Below are positions 55,506 through 64,000 of a DNA stretch of 64,000 nt, in pieces. The stretch's first letter is position 1. Each line of letters opens with the position of its first letter. The translations under genes were made by a program, and so were the position numbers. Source of the DNA: Amaurobius ferox (taxonomy: Eukaryota > Arthropoda > Arachnida > Araneae > Amaurobiidae); NCBI GenBank assembly GCA_951213105.1, contig OX578135.1, positions 160,075,250 through 160,139,249 on the forward strand, read 5' to 3'. Under the pieces are notes generated by a model. It was not told the DNA's origin and did not search any database. It saw only the letters and a program-made list of their open reading frames with translations.

Positions 55506-58500
55506 GTCTCCCCCCCTGGCCACGAAGTCGACTCGACGAGTAGCCAGAAGTGGTAGATGGGGAACTAGGGCTGTTCTGCTTTATTTTAGTCTTTCGGGGT
55601 CGGCCCCTCTTACGCAAGGGGGTGATTGGCGTGGATACGGTGTCGAGAGGCAAGGAGCAAGGTCGGAGGGCAGAGGTGTGGTAAGTCCCAATTGGTATAT
55701 CTGGGGAACTTGGATCAGCCACTTCATAACTCGTTGGAGAACGCTGAGTTAGTATGACAAAGGGCCCGTCTCGCCGAGGTGCAAACTTCGTGGTTTTCTG
55801 GCTGGCTTTATTGCTTATCGGGTGAGTGGTTACCCACACTTCGTCTCCAGGCGCATACGACGGAGCTCCTCTTTTACCTTTATCAGCATATTTCTTCCTC
55901 CGATCCTGTTTCTGTTCTACCAAATCCTTTATCTCGGCGCTCATATCTGCAAATCTTCGCAGATATGGCGTAATTTCGGCAACGAAGTTGTCATTATGGA
56001 TCACGGTTCGTATGTCATGCTGGACGTCGTCCAGAGTCCTAAGTTCTCTTCCGAACTGTAAGAAGGCTGCAGTATGAGCAGTAGTGTCACATCTTGCGGT
56101 GTTGAGGGCAAAACGTATAGCTGGAAGTTTTTCGGACCACAAGGTGCGATCGTTTCCCACGAGGATGGCCAGTCTTGGTTTTAGATCTCTATTTTTCCGT
56201 TCGACAGGATTCGCTTGAGGCCAATAGACAGGAGTCAGTACTTGTTTGACTCCGAGCACGTTGCACACTTGCTGAAGGACAGCGCTAACAAATTGGGTAC
56301 CATTGTCGCTGATAAGCCGGCGAGGCAATCCATATCTCAAAAACACCTCCTCCAGTAGAATTACCGCACATTCTTTTGCAGTGGCGTGTTGGAGAGAAAA
56401 GAGCTCCACCCACTTGGTAGAGGTATCTTCCACTATGAAAATCCATTTCTTCCCGTCCGGCGTTTTCGGAAGGGGGCCGAAGAGGTCTATCGCAAGCGTT
56501 TCGAAACGTTGGGAGTACACGGGTGTCCTTAAAAGTCCAGCAGGTTTTTGGTTACTGGGCTTATATCTATTACAATCAACACAGTTCTTTACGTAGTCCG
56601 CAATGTATTTTCTCATTCCAGGAAAGTAATAGCGGGAGGCAATCTTGTAGTAAGTACCCTCAGCACCATAATGTCCGCTGGTCGGAGCATCGTGGTACTC
56701 TTGCAAGACTCTTTTGCGCTCTTGGATCGGTACCACTAACTGGGCCTCTTCGGATTCAGTATCCGGGGAGTAACGATACAGGATTCCTTGGGACATAAGA
56801 TAACCACGGCTTGTCCAATTTGCGAAATTATCAGTTCTGTGGTTACCTTCAAAACAGTCAATAATTTTCTTTAAATCATCATCTCTCAACTGCTCATCCC
56901 GAATATCACTCGCTTTTCTGGTCGGTAAGTCTAAAGTGACAGTACAGATGTCGCAGGTGGGCCCCTCGTGTGTAGTACATGCAGGGCGGGATAACATGTC
57001 GGCAGTGACATTCGCTCTACCGGCAATATACTCAAACTTCAAATTATACGATTGAATCTGTAAGGACCACCTTGCCAGTCGTCCTGTCGGCGACTTCAGG
57101 CTCATCAGCCATTTTAAGGGCTGATGATCGGAAACCACTGTTATTTCAGCTCCTTCGATGTATCCACGGAATTTTTCAAGCGCCCAGACCACAGCAAGGG
57201 CTTCCCGCTCGGTAGTTGAGTAGTTTCTTTCCGCGGAAGTCAACAATCGACTAGCGTACTCGATGGGGTGCTCCTCGGGGCCCTGCCCTTGAGTAAGGAC
57301 CGCACCCAGAGCGTAACTTGAAGCGTCAGTCCTAAGAATAAAAGGCCTGGCCTCATCGACCTGCTTCAACACAGGTGGTGACACCAAACTTTGTTTCAGA
57401 GTTTCAAAGGCTGTTTGCTCGTCTTGCCCCCACCTCCAGGGTGTTCGTTTCCTCGTAAGGTTGCTCAGCGGTCTGGAGGTTTCAGCAAACTGAGGAATGA
57501 AACGTCGATACCAACTACAGGTCTGGAGAAAACTTTGTACTTGCTTTACACTTTTTGGAGAGGGTATCTGTAGAACTGCTTCTATTTTCCCGGGGTCTAC
57601 CTCGATTCCATCTCTCGTTATGTAGTAGCCGAGGTACTTAACCTTTGGACAAGCAAAGTGGCACTTTGCACGATTGGCATGCAATCGAAATTTATGTAAC
57701 CGGTCAAAAACTAACCGAAGGTCCTCCAAATGTTCTTCGAAGGTAGAGGACATCACAATAATGTCATCCAAATAGGCTAGGATGTTGACTTTCAATCCGT
57801 TTCGGAAAAGATCCATAAGTCTTTGGAAGGTTGCAGGGGCCGTCTTTAGACCAAAGGGCATGCGCGTAAATCGGAACACTCCAAACGGGCAAACAAAGGC
57901 TGTCTTGTCCTTATCGGGAGGGTACATTCTGACTTGATGGTAACCAGATTTTAAGTCCATGGTAGACATGAAGGTAGTCGGCTTAGCATTTTGCAAAAGA
58001 TCATCCATACGTGGTAGAGGATATGGATCAGGCTTAGTTACAGCATTCAGTTTCCGATAATCGATACAAAGGCGGAAATACCCATTCTGTTTTGGTATTA
58101 ACACCACCGGAGCAGCGTACGGAGAGTCACATTCCTCGATTACGCCCGATTGGAGAAGGGTGTCGATCTGTTCTTTCAAAATTTCCTTTCTGGCAGGAGA
58201 AAGCCTATAGGGAGTAGTAGCAACTGGGGAAGAATCACCCGTGTCGATCCGATGTTCTATATACGGCGTCGGCACTCCCCCCGGACTAAAGGTATCTTCA
58301 CACTGGGTAAGCAACGCATTGAGTCTTCGGCGTTGGTCCTCCGTTAGATATTCACCTTCGTTGGGTCGGAGTAGACAAGAATTCGCTGCTATCGTACCTT
58401 CCTTAATGTCACAGGACTGGACAGTAGGGTTTTCAACGAATGGAAAGTATACATTTGGGTTATCACTGTAAAACCAGGTTTGGTTTTGAAGATTCAACAC

Positions 58501-59895
58501 GACTCCGGATTTCTTCAGAAAATCTGCTCCCAATAAAGTACAATTTCCTTTGGCTTCTGGTAGCACGAAAAGAGTTACTGGGAAAGAACGTCCCTCCAGA
58601 CATACCGTCACACACGTGGTAAAAGCGTCCCTCTCAGTTTGGTTACCATCAGCAAGCGTCATCGTAATAAATGTTTTCTCAAACTCAACTCCTTCATCTT
58701 TCAGCAAATGGTACAGGGTCTCACCCGCAATAGAGTGTGTCGCTCCGCTATCCGCGCACGCTGTACCTGCGATACCATTTATTGTGACACTCACGACTGC
58801 AGCACGCTCCAGTACTCCTGGACTATGGATTTGGATCTTTTCAAAACGAGCTGCTGCGCGCGTGGGAGGGTTACAAGTTGGGCATTTTGATTTTATAAAT
58901 CCGGCTTTACCACAGCCATAACAGATTAACGTTGGTCGTTCCTGGTTGGATCCAGCATCTGTTCGATTGGTTCTGCCTTCCTGAGAGCACCTCTTGGGCA
59001 TAACAGGTTTCGTAACCTCATCTCTGACCGTGTTAGTCCTCCTCGGAAACGGCGGAATCGTACTTTTCTTCTGATTAGTCCTTAAACAGTCATACGTATC
59101 CAACCTTTCCGCCAAGTCTAACGGGTTGGTTAGCTCTGGCCAAATATCAAGGAAATGGTCTCTGGTTTCCTGAGGTACTCGTTTCTTCATTTGGTCAACC
59201 AAGACGAGTTCCTTTAATTGTTCAAATGTCTTGACATTCAGTTCAGTAAGCCAGCCATCAAGATAACTGGTCAATTCAAAATAAAAATCACGCCAAGTAC
59301 TGTTTTGGCTCTTACGATGCAGAGAAAACAATTGTCTGTATTTATCGGCAGTAAGCTTATATCTTTTCAACAGCATTGCCTTCACTTTATTGTAATCCTG
59401 ACATTCCTCCTCTGGTTCTCTAGCCAAAAGTTGTCCGATCTCAGATGGTAAAGATCCAATTAAATATGGGACCCAAGTCGCTTCTGGAATCTTTAAGAAC
59501 TTAAGTTGTCGTTCAAATAAATTAAGAAATAATGCCATATCATCATCCTTAGGGTCGTATTTAGGGAGAATTCTCCTCACGTCCCACTTGGGTTGCTCCG
59601 TCTCCAAAACCGGGGTTGCGGTTACGGATTGAGAGACCCTCTGAGATTCAAGTTGCAACTTCAAACGCTCCAATTCAAACATTCTTTCTTTTTCCAATTT
59701 GACTTCCTGTTCCCTTGCTATGCGATTTTCAATAATATTGTCCAACATATATTTTGTCAACTCTTCACTATAGCCTTCAGAACTCGTGATCAAATCTTTT
59801 AACTCCACCACCTTAAGAGTGTCTGCTCCATCTAATCCCAACTCTTGAACAAGTAATCTTAGATCTTCTTTACGTCCCTTACCAAGATAAGCCAT
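55501..59895 (-). CDS. Gypsy gag-pol polyprotein, 1464 aa, intact
   Basis: A single frame carries all parts: Gag (about 1-320); zinc knuckle C325-C328-F333-C338 with Phe in place of the usual His (CYGCGKAGFIKSKC); aspartic protease with D382-S-G; reverse transcriptase with D647 (MDLKSGYHQV) and YLDD at 708-711; RNase H with D857 (RTDASSYALG); integrase with H1068, H1075, C1105, C1108 zinc site and the DD35E triad D1137, D1197, E1232; then a GPY/F-like C-terminal region (PRRDGPFVIL, about 1370). No stop or frameshift separates gag and pol, so Gag must be released by proteolysis. The last codons overlap the first bases of the 3' LTR. The start at 59895 is the first ATG after the primer-binding site and gives a plausible Gag N-terminus. 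Confidence 0.97.
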   Translation of the reverse strand: MAYLGKGRKEDLRLLVQELGLDGADTLKVVELKDLITSSEGYSEELTKYMLDNIIENRIAREQEVKLEKERMFELERLKLQLESQRVSQSVTATPVLETEQPKWDVRRILPKYDPKDDDMALFLNLFERQLKFLKIPEATWVPYLIGSLPSEIGQLLAREPEEECQDYNKVKAMLLKRYKLTADKYRQLFSLHRKSQNSTWRDFYFELTSYLDGWLTELNVKTFEQLKELVLVDQMKKRVPQETRDHFLDIWPELTNPLDLAERLDTYDCLRTNQKKSTIPPFPRRTNTVRDEVTKPVMPKRCSQEGRTNRTDAGSNQERPTLICYGCGKAGFIKSKCPTCNPPTRAAARFEKIQIHSPGVLERAAVVSVTINGIAGTACADSGATHSIAGETLYHLLKDEGVEFEKTFITMTLADGNQTERDAFTTCVTVCLEGRSFPVTLFVLPEAKGNCTLLGADFLKKSGVVLNLQNQTWFYSDNPNVYFPFVENPTVQSCDIKEGTIAANSCLLRPNEGEYLTEDQRRRLNALLTQCEDTFSPGGVPTPYIEHRIDTGDSSPVATTPYRLSPARKEILKEQIDTLLQSGVIEECDSPYAAPVVLIPKQNGYFRLCIDYRKLNAVTKPDPYPLPRMDDLLQNAKPTTFMSTMDLKSGYHQVRMYPPDKDKTAFVCPFGVFRFTRMPFGLKTAPATFQRLMDLFRNGLKVNILAYLDDIIVMSSTFEEHLEDLRLVFDRLHKFRLHANRAKCHFACPKVKYLGYYITRDGIEVDPGKIEAVLQIPSPKSVKQVQSFLQTCSWYRRFIPQFAETSRPLSNLTRKRTPWRWGQDEQTAFETLKQSLVSPPVLKQVDEARPFILRTDASSYALGAVLTQGQGPEEHPIEYASRLLTSAERNYSTTEREALAVVWALEKFRGYIEGAEITVVSDHQPLKWLMSLKSPTGRLARWSLQIQSYNLKFEYIAGRANVTADMLSRPACTTHEGPTCDICTVTLDLPTRKASDIRDEQLRDDDLKKIIDCFEGNHRTDNFANWTSRGYLMSQGILYRYSPDTESEEAQLVVPIQERKRVLQEYHDAPTSGHYGAEGTYYKIASRYYFPGMRKYIADYVKNCVDCNRYKPSNQKPAGLLRTPVYSQRFETLAIDLFGPLPKTPDGKKWIFIVEDTSTKWVELFSLQHATAKECAVILLEEVFLRYGLPRRLISDNGTQFVSAVLQQVCNVLGVKQVLTPVYWPQANPVERKNRDLKPRLAILVGNDRTLWSEKLPAIRFALNTARCDTTAHTAAFLQFGRELRTLDDVQHDIRTVIHNDNFVAEITPYLRRFADMSAEIKDLVEQKQDRRKKYADKGKRGAPSYAPGDEVWVTTHPISNKASQKTTKFAPRRDGPFVILTQRSPTSYEVADPSSPDIPIGTYHTSALRPCSLPLDTVSTPITPLRKRGRPRKTKIKQNSPSSPSTTSGYSSSRLRGQGGRL
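55506..55518 (-). promoter_or_regulatory. Polypurine tract of the Gypsy element
   Basis: In element orientation CCAGGGGGGGAGAC directly precedes the 3' LTR, the expected position for plus-strand priming. It lies within the end of the pol frame. Confidence 0.8.
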
Positions 59896-60336
59896 TTCTA
59901 TCGTAAAAACTCTAAATTCTTCAAATTAACACAGAACAGTATTTTTTCTTCTTTAAAAGGTAATAAATAATTCTGATCAAAAGCGAGAAAGATAAAGAAA
60001 ACAGTTGCAGCACATCCGTTAATCCACTAGACCGATCGCAGAGATTCCGTCGCGCGCCGGTCAAATGAAAATTAAAGTGACGCTCAGACGAGAACGGCAA
60101 GCACAAAAGAATGTTTTTGTACGATAGGTTTCACTACTGCAATGCCGGATGGCGAAAACAGAAGTATAACTACTTAAAATAGTTTAAACAGGTTGAACAC
60201 TTATCTGTTAATCTGTTAACATCCTTGGCATGGAAGGGATATTCCAACACCGCATTCACACGAACACATCAGGATGGGGTTATCCCAAGAGTTCTTTTTG
60301 TCCGTCGTTTTGAGAACACACAAACACCGGCCGCAC
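59896..60336 (-). other. Gypsy 5' leader
   Basis: About 440 bases between the primer-binding site and the gag-pol ATG. No frame of note. In the neighbouring 5' LTR the element strand carries CACCTATAAAAGAAAGG (near 60525-60540), a TATA-like promoter. Confidence 0.75.
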
Positions 60337-60348
60337 GTTCGGGCGCCA
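60337..60348 (-). promoter_or_regulatory. Primer-binding site of the Gypsy element
   Basis: TGGCGCCCGAAC in element orientation, three bases from the LTR edge. It would pair with a tRNA whose 3' end is GTTCGGGCGCCA, as found for some tRNA-Lys; the tRNA identity is an inference. Confidence 0.85.
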
Positions 60349-60351
60349 AAC

Positions 60352-60568
60352 TATATCCGCTAGTTGTACATAATTGACACGGATACACATTTTGAAGTTT
60401 AATGACGCTATTAAACTTTTCACAAATACATCACAAACATTACAGAGTTAAAATTTCACATAACAAAACTGGTGGGCTTCGAACCGATGTCGTGAGTCCT
60501 ACTCTCTTCTTCTTCTTCTTCTTCCTTTCTTTTATAGGTGTCGCTGCGCTGGCAGCTCACTCGTTATA
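60352..60568 (-). repeat. 5' LTR of the Gypsy element
   Basis: 217 bases, with a TATAAAAG box near 60530. See the 3' LTR at 55292 for the comparison. Confidence 0.95.
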
Positions 60569-61336
60569 CTACTAAATTATTTAAATCTAATAAATGATAG
60601 TTTAAGTTATTCTAGCAATAATTGCCTTATTCTAAATAATAGTAAAGAATTAAAAACTAAATTAACATCACTAGGTAAACTAATTGGATTTCACACTTTT
60701 GACTTTAAAGATCTTTTCAATAATATTAAGATCTCTGATTCATGTATTGTAATTTTAGCTCTATATAATGTTTATATTACTCATCAATCTACTCAAACAA
60801 TTTTTATTAATTTTCCTAAACTTCTTCACTTTGTTCTTTTCAATAATTATACTTTTCAGGGAAATAAATTATATTTATAAGTCTCAGGGGTTCCACAAGG
60901 TGGTTCCAGTAGCAGTATGTTAGCTAATTTATATCTTTATCATTATGGACTGCCTTTTACTTCAATTGATTATAAAATTTACGGATATGTTGATGATCAG
61001 ATTTGTTTAGTACTTACTGAAAATTATGTCATAGATATAGATTTCTCTCCAGACAATTTGGAATTAATTCCTAATGAAGCTACTATTAGTAATAAAATTT
61101 ATTTTTTGGATTTAAATCTAATTATTGAGCCTACTTATGGTATTGTTACTAATTTATATGATAAAAAAGAATATTTTAATTTCAACATTAAAAAAATATT
61201 ACCATTTAATTCCTTCAATTCGATTCAAATGTTTAGAAATATCATCCTTAATCAACTTTTTAAAATTTATAAATTATCAGATAAAAAATTTCATGCTAAG
61301 CATATAAATAATCTAAAAATTACCAGCAAATTTTAA
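60569..61336 (+). pseudogene. Penelope-like reverse transcriptase, catalytic part (right of Gypsy insertion)
   Basis: From about 60577 a frame runs to 61336 with a single TAA at about 60879. It contains TFDFKDLFNNI (motif A, catalytic D), GVPQGGSSSSMLANLYL (motif B, just after the stop), YGYVDDQI (catalytic YVDD at about 60983-60994) and YFLDLNLI, then a long Lys/Asn/Ile-rich tail. The order fits Penelope-like enzymes. The endonuclease part was not identified. Third codon positions are overwhelmingly A/T, unlike the GC-rich Gypsy inserted next to it. Confidence 0.75.
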
Positions 61337-61410
61337 AAATATCCAGCAAATTTATTAAATGGTATTGTTAAAAAGTTTGGATTAGCTGAATATTCATGAA
61401 TTCTCTTTTT

Positions 61411-62324
61411 ACTTTCCTTATATACATATAATCTATAAGGAAAGTATTGTGACGGGGTCAAAAATTCGAATTCGAGTTTTCGACGGGAGAGCACGTTTCA
61501 GCATCCCTGAACACGAATCAGGCGTTTTTAAGGTGATGTCTGTGTGTGTGTGTGTGTCAGTGAGTCTGTGGAGACAATAACTGACGAACGAATGGACCGA
61601 TTCGAACGAAATTTGGTACAAAAATTACAATCCATGAATACTGGAAGCCTATTGTTTTTAAACGCAATCGAATGTTCAGTAGCCCCTAAATTTTTGAGTG
61701 AAATTTTGAAAAAATCATCAAAAAATTAAAACCTTTAATAAAGTTCAAATAGACATTTCCTATGTAATTTTTCCTTAGAAAACAATTGACATAAACTTTA
61801 GAAATCTAGCATGAACCGGTATTGAGATATTGCCCATTTTTCAAATAAATTTATCAAAATATCCCATAAATTTAAAAAAAAGTTAACTGTTGAGAAACAT
61901 GTTCACTTTTCATATGTAATATCATGCGATAAATTTGGTGACATCATTCTCGTGGATCTAGCTTGTTGCATTCATGAGAAAAGGTACTTTGAGTAATACT
62001 TTTGTATTTGAACGCCAATAATCATTTATCTGCTATAAGAATAACTTATTTCTCCGCACATAACGCTTGGTGATTTTGGCGACGAATTTGGAGGAATATC
62101 GCCAGCTTGGCGACTTTTTAAATGTTACCAAATTAATGAAAATCTCGCCAAATGGATAAAAATGATGCCAAATCAATGAAAATGACGACCAATTGACGAA
62201 AATTTAATATCTTGGAAAGAATATAAATATCTACTGTAAGAGTAACATATTTTTTTTACTGTAAAAGTAGTAAATTCATTGCATTATATAAGGAAAGTCA
62301 TGTGCTGCCCACATCACATTTTTT
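61411..62324 (+). repeat. Hairpin-ended repeat family A, complete copy (A6)
   Basis: Hairpin at 61411-61445 (ACTTTCCTTATATACATA, ATCTATAAGGAAAGT), TG run at 61540-61557, TGGACCGATTCGAACGAAAT, TTTTGGCG-type middle and the distal end TATAAGGAAAGTCATGTG then CCCACATCACATTTTTT (a C for G variant). 914 bp, non-coding. Confidence 0.9.
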
Positions 62325-63015
62325 GTATCCTATATTGGCCAGACATCAACATTATCTTGATTTAAAATTACGTTGTATCTACATCCCCTTAAATATTAGC
62401 CTCACTGTTTTCAATTATACTCCCCATTATTTTGTAGCTCTTACTGTAGAATATTATCTTTTATTGCCTGTTCGCATTACTATTATTTGTTTCACACGAT
62501 TGGCAGCAGTGAATCTCTACTTTTAAACTTTGCTATTGGCAAAACTGGTCTCTTCCTTTTGGGCTCCAATGGTTAGCACATTTGCGGATTTTTTATTCCA
62601 GGTAATCTTGTTTCTTTTGTTATTTTTCTATCTTAATGTGTGTTGTCCAAGTTATTAGTGTCAATAAATATTATATATCTCTAATATCAGAAACACGTAT
62701 TTTGTGTTCATTTTAATTACATACTTGGACCTGACGAAGAGTTTTTTCAAAATGAACTATTCATTTATTTAGGCCTAGCGCTTAACAACGTGTATAGTTT
62801 TAATGCTTGGATTTTATTTGTTTTTCAATTAACGATTCCATTCCATTTGCTGACTATCTTTAGCTTGATGACTATCAATTTGTATTTGTTTCTATTTGAT
62901 TGATGATTCTCTATTTAATACTTCTTTTTATTATGTAGGCATTTTTTAAAGTTAGGAATTTTGAGTTGTAACTTCTCTCTTTTCTATCATTGGATTTTCA
63001 AACTATTATTATATA
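62325..63015. other. Intergenic, unassigned
   Basis: AT-rich with a 74-codon frame (62302-62526) that overlaps the repeat end and looks incidental. Confidence 0.5.
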
Positions 63016-64000
63016 CAGGGTGCCCACTTATATCCGTGGCACCCCCCTTAACTTCTAAACGGTGACAGCTTAGGCCATAAAGTTGGTGTCTCGGTATAGT
63101 AAAAAAGGCTATGCGCTACTCGATGAGACAACTTACAACGCCATCTATCGGCAAATTTTGGAATTAGCGGTCCTATCTCTTAAACGGTGAGAGATACGTG
63201 AAAAAAAGTCAATTAGAAAGTTGTAGAGCACTCTCGATTTAGTACGAAAAGATACCTTGCGCACATTAATACTCAAAACAGAATGCAAAAAATGAACATT
63301 TTTTTATTGTGATGTGAAGCTAGAAAAGACCACCGTACGGACTAAATACGAGCCTGTGTTGTGGCGCAGGGGAAACGCAAGTGATTCGCATTCATGAGGA
63401 CCATGGTTCTGCCCCATCGGTTGCGTGTTTTACTGAATGTCTCTACAAACCATGAAAACTTTCTGCTGATCTTGCAAAATCGTCTCTCCAAACACACAGC
63501 TCAACTCAACCATGTCTGGAATAAAAATCACATGGATCTCATGTATTATGCAAATGAGGATGGAACGTCATACCTGTTCACCAGAGACTACTACTATAAA
63601 AAGGATGTTTCTGCTGGGTTGTACGTTAAAGCGGAGAATTATGACAAAATTTGGCAGTAACGAGTATTGCGAGATGTTGTTAATTTACTGTGAATATGGG
63701 CGTAAGGCAAAATCAGCTGCAAGGCTGTATCGTGAACGTTTCCCTCAAAGCCCGCACCCTACACCGCAGACCATTTTAAACTTTGTAAAACGTTTAAGGG
63801 AGACGGGCTGCTTGACCAGCCGACCTCGAATTCGTACACTTCGTAATGTAGGACGCAAAGTGCAACCTGAAGATGTGCTAGCATACTGTGATAAGGCTTT
63901 CACACCTCTGTGTTAAAATTGTATATTAAAGTATTGTTTTATTTCTGTGTGATTGAAAGTGTCAATTTCGAAATGTAAATGTCTTTTCTACATGTTTTCA
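63016..64000 (+). mobile_element. IS630/mariner-type element, left part, runs off window
   Basis: Starts after TA (63014-63015) with CAGGGTGCCCACTTATATCC, a typical outer end of this superfamily. A ~620-base leader contains GTCAATTAGAAAGTTGTAGA, similar to the MITE N1. It carries the N-terminal HTH of a transposase (63641-63916). The right end is not visible in the window. Confidence 0.75.
63641..63916 (+). pseudogene. DUF4817-type N-terminal HTH of an IS630-like transposase (truncated)
   Basis: An ATG at 63641 opens MTKFGSNEYCEMLLIYCEYG, then KAKSAARLYRERFPQSPHP and NFVKRLRETGCLTSRPR, the pattern of the DUF4817 helix-turn-helix that starts many arthropod IS630-Tc1-mariner transposases. The frame ends after 91 residues at 63914-63916, long before any catalytic residue, so it is either a deleted copy or broken by a stop. 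The same frame is open upstream to 63512 but that part has no similarity. Confidence 0.75.

Larger units (their letters stand above)
55292..60568 (-). mobile_element. Full-length Ty3/Gypsy LTR retrotransposon
   Basis: A 5277-bp element on the minus strand. LTRs at 55292-55505 (3') and 60352-60568 (5') differ, as far as I can see, only by one extra TTC triplet, so insertion is recent. TSD CTAC (55288-55291 and 60569-60572), or ACTAC if the terminal A is counted with it. A primer-binding site TGGCGCCCGAAC lies three bases inside the 5' LTR (60337-60348 on plus). A polypurine tract AGGGGGGGAGA lies beside the 3' LTR (55506-55518). One long gag-pol frame, no env. It landed in a Penelope-like reverse transcriptase. 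Confidence 0.97.

Noticed and set aside
55779..59451. Several plus-strand frames opposite the Gypsy gene
   Set aside because: They are shadows of the intact minus-strand gag-pol frame.

Overview
The window is AT-rich animal DNA, almost certainly arthropod and most plausibly a chelicerate such as a spider. That placement is an inference from the type and diversity of transposons; no single-copy marker proves it. There are no operons, no rRNA genes and no convincing functional tRNA. Most recognisable sequence is mobile DNA, often nested, with target-site duplications (TSDs) that can still be read directly.

Only one host gene can be supported. Four plus-strand exons (12044-12139, 20179-20247, 21194-21399, 28175-28463) have good splice sites and compatible phases. 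Joined, they encode about 220 residues: an acidic helical stretch, then a long basic Ser/Arg-rich, probably disordered and phosphorylated segment. Both ends lie outside the recognised exons. The introns (about 8.0, 0.95 and 6.8 kb) carry many of the repeats. I do not recognise the protein.

Layout: 1-731 end of a LINE reverse transcriptase (minus); 824-4450 hairpin-ended repeats, one split by an intact Tigger/pogo transposon (2102-4411); 5530-8532 more hairpin-ended repeats; 10255-11318 a 5S-headed SINE and a GC-rich 331-bp retroposon; 12044-28463 the host gene, with SINEs, a mariner MITE, a 246-bp-arm palindrome, a foldback repeat and a 93-bp minisatellite in its introns; 31574-32127 a nested tandem repeat with a repeated small reading frame; 33147-35392 a mariner MITE and a hairpin-ended repeat split by a pogo-like transposase tail; 36329-39010 a tRNA-headed SINE, MITEs and a Tc1 pseudogene; 39718-43125 a hAT-type element; 44222-45442 an IS630/mariner-type element with a broken transposase; 46006-48188 further MITEs; 48886-53902 a broken family-B DNA polymerase gene of Maverick/Polinton type split by another insertion; 54955-61336 an AT-rich Penelope-like reverse transcriptase split by a young full-length Ty3/Gypsy element (55292-60568); 61411-62324 one more hairpin-ended repeat; 63016-64000 the start of another IS630-type element.

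The points most worth a second look are: a SINE family that occurs with either a tRNA or a 5S rRNA head on the same body; a multi-copy hairpin-ended repeat family of unclear class; a TSD-flanked GC-rich retroposon I cannot assign; and a nearly perfect 246-bp inverted duplication that captured part of a SINE tail.
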